Origin: Styela clava
Taxonomy: Eukaryota > Chordata > Ascidiacea > Stolidobranchia > Styelidae
Direction of reading: 5' to 3'
DNA length: 64,000 nt
NCBI RefSeq assembly: GCF_964204865.1
Contig: NC_135256.1
Span: 23,278,703 to 23,342,702 of the forward strand
In this document: one piece after another, positions 30,942 through 40,997 of the stretch
Numbering within the stretch: position 1 is the first letter of the stretch
Layout: each line of letters begins with the position of its first letter
The notes under the pieces: model-generated
Databases searched by the model: none
The model's input: only the letters and a program-made list of their open reading frames with translations
What the model was told of the DNA's origin: nothing
Translations under genes and position numbers: made by a program

Positions 30942-32309
30942 ATGGCAGCTTCTTACTCCGAGGTTTTGAAGAATCACTCTGGTGTTATACCGCCGTTTAG
31001 AGACAAAATGAAAATTAGGGAAATTAATAGACCGCATTGCTTGCATATACAGTTTTCTAAAGAAAATCAATTTGAGACGGGTATCAGAAATGCAGCTAAG
31101 AACCTTATCCTACAATGCTTAACAAAAAATCAGGTTAAAACCATCGCAATAAGACCATACAACTCTGTTGATGTTACATGTGTATCAAGAGCAGGTATAC
31201 TGAAATTAGCTACATTTTTGGAATCACAACCTCTTCCTCTATGCATGTGGCATTTATATGAGCCTGAAAAGATAAAGGTTGACATCTCATGGGTACCAGG
31301 CCATTTAAATACAAGCATGGTGAAATCAGCTTTACTTAAATTTGTTCAGTTCAATTCTGAGGTTTCTGAATCAAAGGATAAAGATGGAATAGGAGAAGGA
31401 ACCATGAACATTCAGATACAACCGAAATTACTTCACGAAAACCCTATACCAAGCTACATATATGTAGATGGATACATTCTTGCAGTTAAATATTATGGCC
31501 AAAGGAAAACATGTAAACAGTGTGGCTCATTTGATCATTTCAAAATTGACTGCCCAATGAGAATTCAGAACCAAGAAAACAGACAAAGAATGCAAAGACG
31601 AAACAAAACTTCTATACTAACAGATATTGTGAATATTGATAGCCTGACACAGTCTCAACCTCAACAAAATTCAACTGAACAAGTTATAAAATTGTCTAAT
31701 GTTTATACTGCTCAAGTACAAAGTAATCAGAAAGCCTCTACACAAATACCAACAGAAATATCAAATCAGGTGCTAACCAACTTGAATATAAATACTGAAA
31801 CACCAAAGACAACACAACCGGCCAGAACACCAGAAGATCCAAGTTTGTTAGTCGGACAACAAAAACGCTTTCATTCAGATAGTCCAAATGACCAGCCACG
31901 TTTTCAACGAAAATATGACTATGTACCAACAAGTGAAAAACATGATGTAGATATGGTAGATGAAGAAACAAGCAAACTATTAATGAGTGCCAAATGTGGA
32001 TCCGAAATAGTACTGTCTGATAAATCAAAAGAAGTAATGTGCGAATATTGTAGCACATCTAATTTGATCTTAAAGCAATGTTGTCAAAATGATGGTTATT
32101 TTGCTCTACCGAAAGACAAGGCAGATGTTAATAATTCCATTCCTTGCAACTTGTGCCAAAAGCCTGTCAATTATTCACCATGCTGTCTAGACATAAGTGA
32201 ATGGGATAAAAATCTACTTACTTGTAAAACCTGTTCAACTGTTTTTATCAAAATCTCATTGCTCTTCATTAATCATGCCACCTGCAAAAGGAATGTTCAA
32301 AAATTGTGA
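30942..32309 (+). CDS. LINE ORF1 (RNA-binding, zinc knuckle, Cys-rich tail)
   Basis: The first ATG is 30942; the frame opens three codons earlier without an ATG. The 455-residue product resembles Tx1-type ORF1 proteins, which bind element RNA in the RNP. A conserved IPSYIYVDGYILAVKYYGQ segment leads into a CCHC knuckle C-KQ-C-GSFD-H-FKID-C near residue 195. A polar, Gln/Thr-rich linker follows, then three or more CxxC pairs near the C-terminus (CEYC, CNLC, CKTC) that may form further zinc-binding sites. The frame ends TGATAATG at 32309. Cys-rich coding potential continues in the +1 frame (next entry), so the C-terminus may be frameshifted in this copy or extended by recoding. Confidence 0.85.
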   Translation: MAASYSEVLKNHSGVIPPFRDKMKIREINRPHCLHIQFSKENQFETGIRNAAKNLILQCLTKNQVKTIAIRPYNSVDVTCVSRAGILKLATFLESQPLPLCMWHLYEPEKIKVDISWVPGHLNTSMVKSALLKFVQFNSEVSESKDKDGIGEGTMNIQIQPKLLHENPIPSYIYVDGYILAVKYYGQRKTCKQCGSFDHFKIDCPMRIQNQENRQRMQRRNKTSILTDIVNIDSLTQSQPQQNSTEQVIKLSNVYTAQVQSNQKASTQIPTEISNQVLTNLNINTETPKTTQPARTPEDPSLLVGQQKRFHSDSPNDQPRFQRKYDYVPTSEKHDVDMVDEETSKLLMSAKCGSEIVLSDKSKEVMCEYCSTSNLILKQCCQNDGYFALPKDKADVNNSIPCNLCQKPVNYSPCCLDISEWDKNLLTCKTCSTVFIKISLLFINHATCKRNVQKL

Positions 32310-32424
32310 TAATGTCCAATGCAATCAAATTATAACTTTCTGTACATGTGGCATAATAAGTGGATCAAAAAATGGCCCTTCATGTACTTGTGGTAGTTAC
32401 CAAGTGTCTCCGACTAATGGATAA
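32275..32424 (+). CDS. Cys-rich overlapping frame between LINE ORF1 and ORF2
   Basis: In the +1 frame relative to ORF1, an ATG at 32275 opens 49 codons with CDNVQC, FCTCG and PSCTCG. The frame overlaps the end of ORF1 and stops at 32424, five bases beyond the ATG of ORF2 at 32417, so the ATG of ORF2 overlaps its last codons. Three readings are possible: the true C-terminus of ORF1 reached by frameshifting near the A-run TTCAAAAATTG, the result of an indel in this copy, or a separate small protein coupled to ORF2 translation by reinitiation. Confidence 0.4.
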   Translation: MPPAKGMFKNCDNVQCNQIITFCTCGIISGSKNGPSCTCGSYQVSPTNG

Positions 32425-35400
32425 TGCAACATTAAATATAGGTTCCTTCAATACAGAGGGAATAGCAAACTTTGAAAAGAGAAAGCAAATTTTTTTATTT
32501 CTCAAAAAAAAAAGATTCGACATGATTTTCTTGCAAGAAACTCATGGAATAGATAAAGATGAAGATTTATGGCTGAAGGAATGGGGAGGACCTGGTGTAT
32601 TTAACCATCATACAAGTAGATCCTGTGGTGTAGCAATTTTATTCAGCACATCTATGAAATATATTATTCACAAAATACGGACAGACCCAAATGAAAGATA
32701 CATCGCTCTTGAAACAACTATTGGAGGTGAAAAAATTGGTCTTCTTAATCTATATGGACCCAATATGGACAAACCTGAATTTTTTGAAGATTTGATTGAA
32801 GTTTTAGATGATTTAGAGTATGATCACCTATTAATTGGAGGGGATTTCAACCTTGTAATAAATAACGACTCGGACAAATATGGTGGTAGACCGAAGCATA
32901 GTAATCAAAAATCTAGAGAAACCGTACTGAATATAATAAATGAATATAATTTATGCGACGCATTTCGTTTACCTCACCCTACGGAAAAAGCCTATACTCA
33001 TTTACAAAAACCAACAAAGATTTTCACAAGAATTGATTTCTTTCTATTATCAAATACGCTTCTGGAAAAAGTTAAAGATTGTAATATTGTACCAAGCATA
33101 AGATCAGATCATTCTCTCTGTACTTTGGACATACAGCTTGATCCAACACCACGTGGTAATGGATACTGGAAATTAAACTGCAGCTTACTCTACGATGAGG
33201 ATTATGTTCAATTAATACGCACTGTTATATCTAATACCATATATGATCATTCACATCATCCTGTCAATCCTCATATTTTTTGGGACACTCTTAAATGCAT
33301 AATCCGAGGGGAAACAATTGCTTACTCGTGCAGGAAGAAAAGACAAAGTACTAAATTAATGATTGAGATAGAAAACGACATAAATAATTTGCAGGCACAA
33401 TTGTTAACAGACAACTCTGAGCAGGTATATAACAATCTATTGCTAAAACAGAGGGAATACGATAATTTATATCAAAGTATTACTCAAGGATGTATCATTC
33501 GAAGCAAGGCTAATTGGGTCGAAAAAGGTGAAAAAAACTCTAAATATTTTTTTGGGTTAGAAAAGAGACGAAAGACTAATTCATCTATTACAAGACTAAA
33601 AATTGATAACCACACAGAAACGGATCAGAAGATTATTTTAAAAGAAATTCGTAATTTTTATAAAAATTTATTCTGTTCAACTATGCCACAGGAAAAAGAG
33701 ATCGACGATGTCCTTAACTACCTGGATATTCCGAAAATGGCTGAAGAAACAACTGAACAATGCGACGGCACAATTTTAATGGCGGATTGCAGTAAAGCAC
33801 TCAATTCAATGAAAAACAATAAAAGCCCAGGAGCAGACGGAATCCCCTGTGAATTTTATAAAAAGTTTTGGGACGATATCAAGATTCCTTTGTTAAATTC
33901 CTACAATCATTCTTGGTATATAGGAGCACTCAGCGATACCCAACAACATGGATTAATTTCCTTGATATTAAAGAAGGATAAAGAAAGAAATTACATTAAA
34001 AACTACCGACCGATTACTTTGCTCAATGCAGATTATAAGATCTTAAGCAAAATATTAACAACCAGAATACAGAAAGTTATGAACAATATCATCAATGAAG
34101 ATCAAAGAGGATTTCTTAAGGACAGACAAATGGGTGAAAACATTAGATTGGTATGTGATTTGATAAATTATACATCACATCATAATATACCGGGTGCAAT
34201 TTTTAATTTGGACATTTGTAAAGCTTTTGATAGCGTTGAATGGGCCTTTTTATTTAAAGTTCTTGAGAAATTTGGCTTTCACAGAAATTTTATATCTTGG
34301 ATCAAGATCATGTACAAAAACAGCTCATCGTCTGTTATAAATAATAATTACATATCAAATGACTTTTTATTAGAAAGAGGGTTAAAACAGGGAGATCCCC
34401 TCTCACCATACCTTTTTATAGCGTGCATCGAAGTTTTGGCCATTATGATTAGATCAGATGAAGGAGTTAGGGGAATACGAATTGGCGATTCTACTATTAA
34501 ATTAGCAATGGCAGCTGATGATACAACTGTGTTTACAGATGGCTCAAGTACCAGTGCTGAAAACCTTTTTAATATTTTAAATGTTTTTGGTAATATTTCT
34601 GGATGCAAAACTAATCTGGAGAAATCGCACATAATGCAAATTGGAAAACCTATAAACATAGATTACATTGCTTATTTTGGCCTCAAATTGACTTCCTCTT
34701 TAAAGTTGCTTGGTGTAAACATTCCTGTTGACTTATCCAAGTTATTTGATGTAAATTTCCCCCAAATCATAAACAAGGCAAAAAATATTATTCAAGTATG
34801 GAAGATGAGGAATCTTACATTATTAGGTAAGGTGTGTATTATTATGACATTAATTGCTTCTCTTTTCACTTACAGTTTTACGTATATACCCGTTTCTATA
34901 CCAGATAGATATATAAAGTCACTGAATGCTGCATTATATCATTTTTTATGGAACTCCAAATGGGAACGAGTCAAACGAAAAACATTAATTGGTCCAAAAA
35001 TGTTGGGTGGGATTGACATGATTGATGTACATAGCTTTATAATAGCACAAAAAATTAAGTGGGTGGGATTTCTATTAGACGATGCCAAAGTTTGTAAGTG
35101 GAAACTTGTTGAACTTAATTATTTGAATGATTTAGATTTGGTATCCTTGTTAAAGGGAAATTTATTTCGGAACTCTCATTTTATCAAAAATATTCCATTT
35201 ATCACTATTAAGGACATGTTAGTATACTGGTATAACTTTAAAAATATTGTTACAAATGTACATATACTCAATCAATCCATATGGTACAATAGAAAGTTGC
35301 AATACAGCAGAAAACCTTTTTATATTTCAACATGGAAAGAGCATGGTATTTCTGAATTGAAACACTTGATTTCTAGCAATACTTTTTATACTTATTTCGA

Positions 35401-36160
35401 GTTAATTAGTAAATATTGCATGCCATATAATGCTAATGATTATAGAACTTATTACAAAATCATAGGCAGTATTCCTGAGGAATGGAATGAGATTGCTCAA
35501 TCATGTGATGACTTTTGTGATTTTGATTTTAGTGCATTCCTTTCATCCACTACAAAAAACTTCTCATGTAAAAATGCATATAGAATAATGATTGGAAAAA
35601 TATTTGTCCCACCAGACATGTACAAATCCTTTTGGCAGGAATCTTTTAATATCCCTTGTGTGGAATGGAACAAGTATTTCACAAACTCATATTTATCAAC
35701 TATTGAAACAAAACTTAGATCTTTTCAAATTAAATTTTTTTATAAAGCTATAGTTCTGAATAATGTTTTATATGGATTCGGACTAGTGGAAACAAACCTC
35801 TGTGAATTCTGTAAATTACATATTGAAACCCTTTTGCATTTATTTTATTATTGTCCAATCACCAGTGAATTTTGGTCTGACATAGACCAATGGATTGTCT
35901 TTAAGACCGATAACTTGGATTTTAATCTTGGAATGAAAGAATGTTTTATTGGCTTCGATGACATTTCTGATATACAATTCATCAACTGTGTGCTGTTAGC
36001 TGCACGGTTTTTTATATATAGATGTCGGATTCAAAAGCGTAAACCAGTTTTTGATGTTTTTTATAAATTCATTTCTGATATTCGAAACAATGAGAAATAT
36101 ATCGCAATGAAAAATGGTAAAATCATGATACATAATACAAAATGGCGTTTATTTATATAA
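32417..36160 (+). CDS. LINE ORF2: AP-like endonuclease and reverse transcriptase
   Basis: I choose ATG 32417 (followed by DNATLNIGSFN) because the frame upstream has no endonuclease homology; 32372 is an alternative. The frame is 1247 codons. Endonuclease residues are all present: N in IGSFN, E in FLQETH, GGDFN, D in TRIDFF and SDH near residue 230. Reverse transcriptase motifs follow: NYRPITLLNADYK, GFLKDRQ, NLDICKAFDSVEW (catalytic Asp), GLKQGDPLSPYLF, and AADDTTVF for the catalytic pair, where the aromatic residue before ADD is replaced by Ala. The C-terminus holds the C-EFC-HIETLLHLFYYC zinc motif usual for L1/Tx1. The protein nicks the target and copies element RNA at the nick. The frame is fully open. 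Confidence 0.9.
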   Translation: MDNATLNIGSFNTEGIANFEKRKQIFLFLKKKRFDMIFLQETHGIDKDEDLWLKEWGGPGVFNHHTSRSCGVAILFSTSMKYIIHKIRTDPNERYIALETTIGGEKIGLLNLYGPNMDKPEFFEDLIEVLDDLEYDHLLIGGDFNLVINNDSDKYGGRPKHSNQKSRETVLNIINEYNLCDAFRLPHPTEKAYTHLQKPTKIFTRIDFFLLSNTLLEKVKDCNIVPSIRSDHSLCTLDIQLDPTPRGNGYWKLNCSLLYDEDYVQLIRTVISNTIYDHSHHPVNPHIFWDTLKCIIRGETIAYSCRKKRQSTKLMIEIENDINNLQAQLLTDNSEQVYNNLLLKQREYDNLYQSITQGCIIRSKANWVEKGEKNSKYFFGLEKRRKTNSSITRLKIDNHTETDQKIILKEIRNFYKNLFCSTMPQEKEIDDVLNYLDIPKMAEETTEQCDGTILMADCSKALNSMKNNKSPGADGIPCEFYKKFWDDIKIPLLNSYNHSWYIGALSDTQQHGLISLILKKDKERNYIKNYRPITLLNADYKILSKILTTRIQKVMNNIINEDQRGFLKDRQMGENIRLVCDLINYTSHHNIPGAIFNLDICKAFDSVEWAFLFKVLEKFGFHRNFISWIKIMYKNSSSSVINNNYISNDFLLERGLKQGDPLSPYLFIACIEVLAIMIRSDEGVRGIRIGDSTIKLAMAADDTTVFTDGSSTSAENLFNILNVFGNISGCKTNLEKSHIMQIGKPINIDYIAYFGLKLTSSLKLLGVNIPVDLSKLFDVNFPQIINKAKNIIQVWKMRNLTLLGKVCIIMTLIASLFTYSFTYIPVSIPDRYIKSLNAALYHFLWNSKWERVKRKTLIGPKMLGGIDMIDVHSFIIAQKIKWVGFLLDDAKVCKWKLVELNYLNDLDLVSLLKGNLFRNSHFIKNIPFITIKDMLVYWYNFKNIVTNVHILNQSIWYNRKLQYSRKPFYISTWKEHGISELKHLISSNTFYTYFELISKYCMPYNANDYRTYYKIIGSIPEEWNEIAQSCDDFCDFDFSAFLSSTTKNFSCKNAYRIMIGKIFVPPDMYKSFWQESFNIPCVEWNKYFTNSYLSTIETKLRSFQIKFFYKAIVLNNVLYGFGLVETNLCEFCKLHIETLLHLFYYCPITSEFWSDIDQWIVFKTDNLDFNLGMKECFIGFDDISDIQFINCVLLAARFFIYRCRIQKRKPVFDVFYKFISDIRNNEKYIAMKNGKIMIHNTKWRLFI

Positions 36161-36616
36161 TCATTGATTACTTAGCTTAAACCTGACAACTGTGTTTTTG
36201 TTCTAATTTGTTTATAGTCTTTATATAGCCTAATATATATTTAAAAGTGTGAGATTTAGAAAAAAAATAAAAAATAATTCTCTCATGTTTATTCTGTAAG
36301 ATAATTTGATTAAAACTGTTATGTTCATGTTATGAAAAAATACTCTTATGTCTGTGTTATAGAGTAACATTACTATTTATTTATTTCTATGTTTTTATGT
36401 ATAAAATCCAAAATTATCTATGGAATGATTTAAGGAGTTTATTAATATTGTTTGCTGCTATATAATGTTTTATAATTTATGAAAATCCAAAAAATGCATG
36501 TCCTATAGAGTGATCTGAAATGATATTGTTATTTATTGTTTTTTTGATTTTGAGCGATATTGTTTATTGCAATATTGTTTTTATTTAATAAAAATTCAAT
36601 AAAAAAAAAAAAAAAA

Positions 36617-36632
36617 AGCCTTAGCATTTCGG
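36617..36632 (+). repeat. LINE target-site duplication, right copy
   Basis: Exact repeat of AGCCTTAGCATTTCGG from 30898-30913, directly after the poly(A) tract. Confidence 0.9.
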
Positions 36633-36803
36633 TAGCGAATATATAATATATACGGTCCCATGAAAATAGTTACGCATTGTCCGGAATTTTGCTTTTTCAA
36701 ATACTGAAATATAGTAGCCCTAACTTAGCATCAACTTTTCTGCGTTTGGTTGCCATTTGTCTAAATTAGAGGCTCATTAAACGAGTAATTGTGAATTATA
36801 TAC

Positions 36804-37946
36804 TTGGTACACAAACTGACCAATGCGTTTGAATGCAAACAACATGCAATTGGAATATTTCTTGATATCTCAAAAGCTTTTGACACCATTGACCATTCCA
36901 TCCTCTTAAGTAAGCTCTATCACTATGGAATTAGAGGCGTTCCATTCAATTGGATCAAGAGCTACCTTCAAGACAGGAAGCAAATTGTGCAATATGACAA
37001 CTCATTCTCTACAAATATTTGTGTCATGAAGCACGGAGTTCCACAAGGATCTTTACTTGGCCCATTATTTTTTCTAGCTTACATTAATGACATGTCCAGG
37101 TGTCTGAAATCCTCTGAGTCGATCATGTTTGCTGATGACACTAACTTGATTCTTCATGGGGAAAACCTTGAAGATCTATTCACAGTTGCAAACCAAGAAC
37201 TAACCAACATTCATAGCTGGATGTTAGTTAATAAATTATCTCTGAATGCTAACAAAACTAAATTTGTATTATTCCATCCAAGCAAGCATAAAAGTGTGAG
37301 TTGTTCAAAAAAACTACTGCTCAATGGCAATGAAATTGAAAGAGTGAAAGAAATAAAATTTCTAGGAGTTATCTTTGATGAAAATCTGTCATGGAAATCA
37401 CAAATAATGCATGTTATTGGTAAAACAAAAAGAAACCTAGCAGTTTCTGCCAAAGTATCCCAGTGTGTTGACCAATCAGCTCTACTAGCAATGTTTCAAT
37501 CATTACTACTTAGCCATATTCGATATTGTTGTTCAGTCTGGCTTCATGGTAATAAAACACTTGTCTCAAAACTGCAGAGTATTTGTAATAATTTTTTAAG
37601 AATAGTTTTTGGTAAAAGAAAACGTGAAAGTGTAGACTCTTACTTCAAATCACTAAATATACTTAAGGTTGAAGATATGATGAAATTTGAAATATTATCT
37701 CTAGCTCACGACTTCCATAATAATGCGCTGCCCAATTGCTTTAATGACATACTTGTCAAAAATACCTCCAACCGAAGAAGTAGTTCTGATTTATTCGTAC
37801 CTTTCATGAGTAAATCCGTGAGTCAGCATTCCTTGTCTTTTACTGGACCCAAACTTTGGAATTCTCTTCCCTTAAATTTGAAGACGTTAAAGTCCAAAAA
37901 ATCTTTTCAAAAACAAGTCAAGTCTCATTTAGTTTCCAAATATTAA
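36804..37946 (+). pseudogene. 5'-truncated non-LTR reverse transcriptase (CR1/L2/jockey-like)
   Basis: The frame lacks a start region and begins inside the palm domain. It shows FLDISKAFDTIDHSIL (catalytic Asp), HGVPQGSLLGPLFF, IMFADDTNLI (catalytic pair), LSLNANKTKFVLF and FLGVIFDENLSW, then the C-terminal thumb and the WNSLPLNLK motif common in CR1/L2/jockey ORF2 proteins. The endonuclease is absent. About 380 codons stay open without a stop, so the fragment is fairly recent. It starts only about 190 bp after the complete LINE, which belongs to a different clade. It would need a complete master copy elsewhere. Confidence 0.8.
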
Positions 37947-39349
37947 ATATTAAAAATTACTACTGGTGGTATTCGATGACAAAAACTTGGGACACTCCAC
38001 ACTTGCACATTATTGTTTTAATGAAAATGTTGAACAGCTATAATAATATTGTGCCACGACTATAATAATATCTTGCCACGACTTGGCCAGAACTAGTCCA
38101 GCACCAAAGAAATGGTATTGTGACATGCATGAGTATATATATATATTTTTTAAATATATAGGTAGCTAACGTACTCGGATGATATTTTCTTTAAATAACT
38201 GCACACATTCTATCACTTCACGCTCGTGTTTTTATCTTTTTCTAGCTGTGATGTCCCTATCATACACGCTTGGTCTTATGTTTGAGTGGTGGTATAAGGG
38301 TTGTAGATAGTACAATATTGTTCCTGCAAGGTTACTAATTATTGCAACTAGGCGAGCAGTAGAGCTATGTTGGATTCTCCCCTTCAGATTTTAATTTGCT
38401 GTGGGTCATTGTAATTGGATGTGGTTTTTATATCATTTATGTATGCATGCGTTTTATGTTAAGGCATGGTGTTTGAGTTGACTTGTTGGCCAAGGTATAG
38501 ATAGTAAAATTTTGTGTGTTTTTGCATGGTGTGATAAATTTTTCTCTGTCCCAAGCAGAATGTCATCATAGATCATCTATCCATCGCTATATAATGACAA
38601 TACATCCCATTTAATTAAACAATTATTTTTTGCCTGTAATAAATAGTTCAGAGCGTTCCCCTTCACTCAATCATTGAAACATCTACTCGCAGTTTTATTT
38701 TTTGTTTTTCAGGTTACTTCAAAGTGATTAAATGAAGTAAAACACATAAGGAAAAAAACAAAAAAAGACTCCCGATATCCTGTGAAATAACAACCTCATT
38801 CCCATATCCTTGTCTGAAATCAATACCCAAGAATGAAAAACCTCACTTACACCCTTTGTAACCAATTTATTTCCACATCCTACTTTACTTAATTATAGTA
38901 ATTTTACTGTTACCGGTAACTTAATTACTTATTACAATCTGGACTATAATTTGGCAATAATAGGCTCTAATTTGGGGAATGAAATGGTCTCGCCCACCTC
39001 TTCATGCACCCAATTCTGGCAACTTTGGTTGGGCAACTTGGCATTTGACTCCAACTATAATAAGCTTGGCAATATTTTTTCAATAGAATCTTCCTTTTAT
39101 ATACCTAATCAACGATTAGAAGATCGATCAATTTGGCAATGGCAACCATTACAAAAATATCAATATGGTGTGGCAGATAATTTTCTTTTCTAGTATTTGT
39201 TTATTTATTTTTTTTGTTTACTGTATAGTATACCCTAAATTTATCGCGTTTCATTCTTACTTAAATAACTTCTCAGTGGTTGTGTGTGTGTGTGGCTGGT
39301 GGGAGCATGTGAGCGTGTGTGAAATAACTTGATAATTTTAGGTGAGTAA
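37947..39349. other. LINE 3' UTR and intergenic, no gene seen
   Basis: The start is presumably the untranslated tail of the truncated LINE. A TA/AT run lies near 38134. An 80-codon frame at 38951-39193 has no recognisable content. A short (TG)n tract is at 39280. Confidence 0.4.
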
Positions 39350-39540
39350 ACACGTACCACTTCCTCTTAGCAAAACCTTTCATCTTATATTTTGTACGTT
39401 ATAAACCTTATCTAAGGTTTTGTTTGCTCCCCTGATTTCATAATCAGATTTTATTTATTTGTTTTTATCTGTCAAATGTATTGTTATGCTGATTATGGAG
39501 TCGAAATAAACTTATACTTATACTTATACGTTATAATATA
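39350..39540 (+). repeat. LINE 3' end with ACTTAT tandem tail
   Basis: The sequence ends GGAGTCGAAATAAACTTATACTTATACTTATACG, a short tandem tail of the CR1/L2 type. The middle part matches 26040-26140 and loosely 28230-28300. It may be the true 3' end of the truncated LINE at 36.8 kb, 1.4 kb upstream, or a separate tail-only insertion. Confidence 0.55.
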
Positions 39541-39635
39541 ATTTAGTCTACACGTAAATTCTTTTGCGTAAAGAATATAATCGACAAAACAGCCATCATT
39601 TGTTACCGTACCGTACTATAAATCAGTAAAGCGTC

Positions 39636-39684
39636 GCGGGCCGGATTATATTGCTCCGCGGGCCGTAGGTTGTCCGACCCCTGG
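39636..39684 (-). repeat. hAT-type terminus
   Basis: As reverse complement it reads CAGGGGTCGGACAACCTACG followed by GCCCGCGG, a typical GC-rich hAT end. A similar segment lies at 6385-6440. No partner was seen. Confidence 0.45.
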
Positions 39685-39964
39685 GCTAGGCTATACCCGT
39701 AGTCTACCAATATAACAAGGGTTGTGAATGTGTGCTGGTGAGCGGGCACATGATGATACAAATATAATATGAGGTCCCGTATGAATACTCTGACATCATG
39801 AAGTCTGGAAGTCGCCTATAAGACTGTGAGAAGGAGCACCACTCCCCTGCTATTGCTGTATTGGCTGTGGTCGTACGGTGGTACGGTACCTGGCGTACCA
39901 TACATTTACTTGTTTATATTGTCTGAAATGAGATGGCTTAATAATATCCTGATTCGGCAGTGTG

Positions 39965-40140
39965 TTGAATCGCGCTAAGCGCTGGGAATACCGGTACCGT
40001 ACGCTCCACACAGCACCTCTTATTACAGTATTACCGTACCCTGCTTGGGTTCAAATCTCTCTGGAATAATCATGTCTGCATATGCTGATATGTGAAAGGA
40101 TTGCCGGACTCCTTGCTGCCGTCGGGCAGTGCAGCACAGT
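39965..40140 (+). mobile_element. tRNA-derived SINE, truncated
   Basis: It shares the box-A-like GCTAAGCGCTGGGAATAC and the box-B-like GGGTTCAAATCTC, then AAAGGATTGCCGGACTCC, with the SINE that follows. It stops before the 3' half. Confidence 0.65.
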
Positions 40141-40184
40141 TATTCAATTTCGAGAATAGGGCGCATTGACAGACATCAATTACA

Positions 40185-40508
40185 ACTGGCTAAGCGTGAG
40201 GAATACGCTCGCCACCGCACCTCTAATTACTCTGTGTGGGTTCGCAGGTTCGAATCCCATGCAGGGATGGTTATGTGCGAGAGGATTGCTGGACTCCTCG
40301 CCGTCGTTGGGTGGTTCATGTAACCGCTGGACGGTTACGGCTTCCTCCACCACCAAGTCCATGCTTCCGAAAACAAACAATACAGTAAAACTAATCCCAT
40401 ACCCGACTTGGAATGGTAACCGGACGAGAGGCCGTGGTTTGCCATATGGATAAGCCGTCTTATCGGCTTTCCTCTCCCCGGGATAAATATGTAAATCCTA
40501 TCCTATCC
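40185..40508 (+). mobile_element. tRNA-derived SINE, full length
   Basis: A pol III box A (TGGCTAAGCGTGAGG, about 40187) and a perfect box B (GTTCGAATCCC, 40248-40258) mark the tRNA-related head. The body is CGAGAGGATTGCTGGACTCC, CCACCACCAAGTCCATGCTTC and CATATGGATAAGCCGTCTTATCGG. The tail is AAATCCTATCCTATCC. It is the best-preserved of five copies in the window (others at 5443, 39965, 44020, 57905). Confidence 0.85.
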
Positions 40509-40997
40509 AACAGTGAGTGCAAACCCTCCTTTATGAAACAGTTGTAGGCCTCAATATCGGCACAATTCCGCAAACCGAGACTGCACAATAAACTAAAAGG
40601 AAGCCCAATCTAAAATCGTCACCATTGGATTCCTCGAAAAAAAATAATCCGATTTACTGAAGGAAAAAATTTGTATTGCAAGTCATGCCTTCTCGTCCTT
40701 CTACCTGTACCCGTCAACATCCAGTGCGGGCATGTAACGTTAATACTGTAATATGTGAACTGATAAATAAAATCATGAATGCACAATTCTCTTGTGCTGA
40801 ATGCCCGAGACCGTTTTAGATAATATAAAAAATAACTTGATATGACCTATTCAATATTCATGATATTGGTATTTTTAGTGCAGAAAAAAATTTAAAATTA
40901 CTTATAGCCTAGGCATTGCTAAATGTTCTAATATTGGACATACAAACCTGAAAGTTAACATCTGGTTTAGCAAAACTGCAGTTATTGATTAGGAAAA

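Larger units (their letters stand above)
30914..36617 (+). mobile_element. Complete Tx1/L1-like LINE retrotransposon
   Basis: A 5.7-kb insertion is bounded by a perfect 15-16-bp target duplication and ends in AATAAAAATTCAATAAA plus a poly(A) tract. It has a 28-bp leader, ORF1, a short Cys-rich overlapping frame and ORF2 with endonuclease and reverse transcriptase. The intact duplication and open ORFs point to a young insertion. The L1/Tx1 clade is inferred from the APE-type endonuclease, the ORF1 with zinc knuckle, the C-terminal Cys-His motif and the poly(A) tail. The very short leader may mean a few 5' bases are missing. Confidence 0.9.

Noticed and set aside
30522..31070. 182-codon minus-strand frame overlapping the LINE 5' end
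   Set aside because: It straddles the LINE insertion point and lies antisense to ORF1; no motif was recognised.
31738..32058. 106-codon minus-strand frame
   Set aside because: Antisense shadow of LINE ORF1.
40187..40258. Possible tRNA gene (boxes A and B)
   Set aside because: The sequence does not fold into a cloverleaf with matching acceptor stem that I can see, and it continues into a SINE body with a tandem tail.
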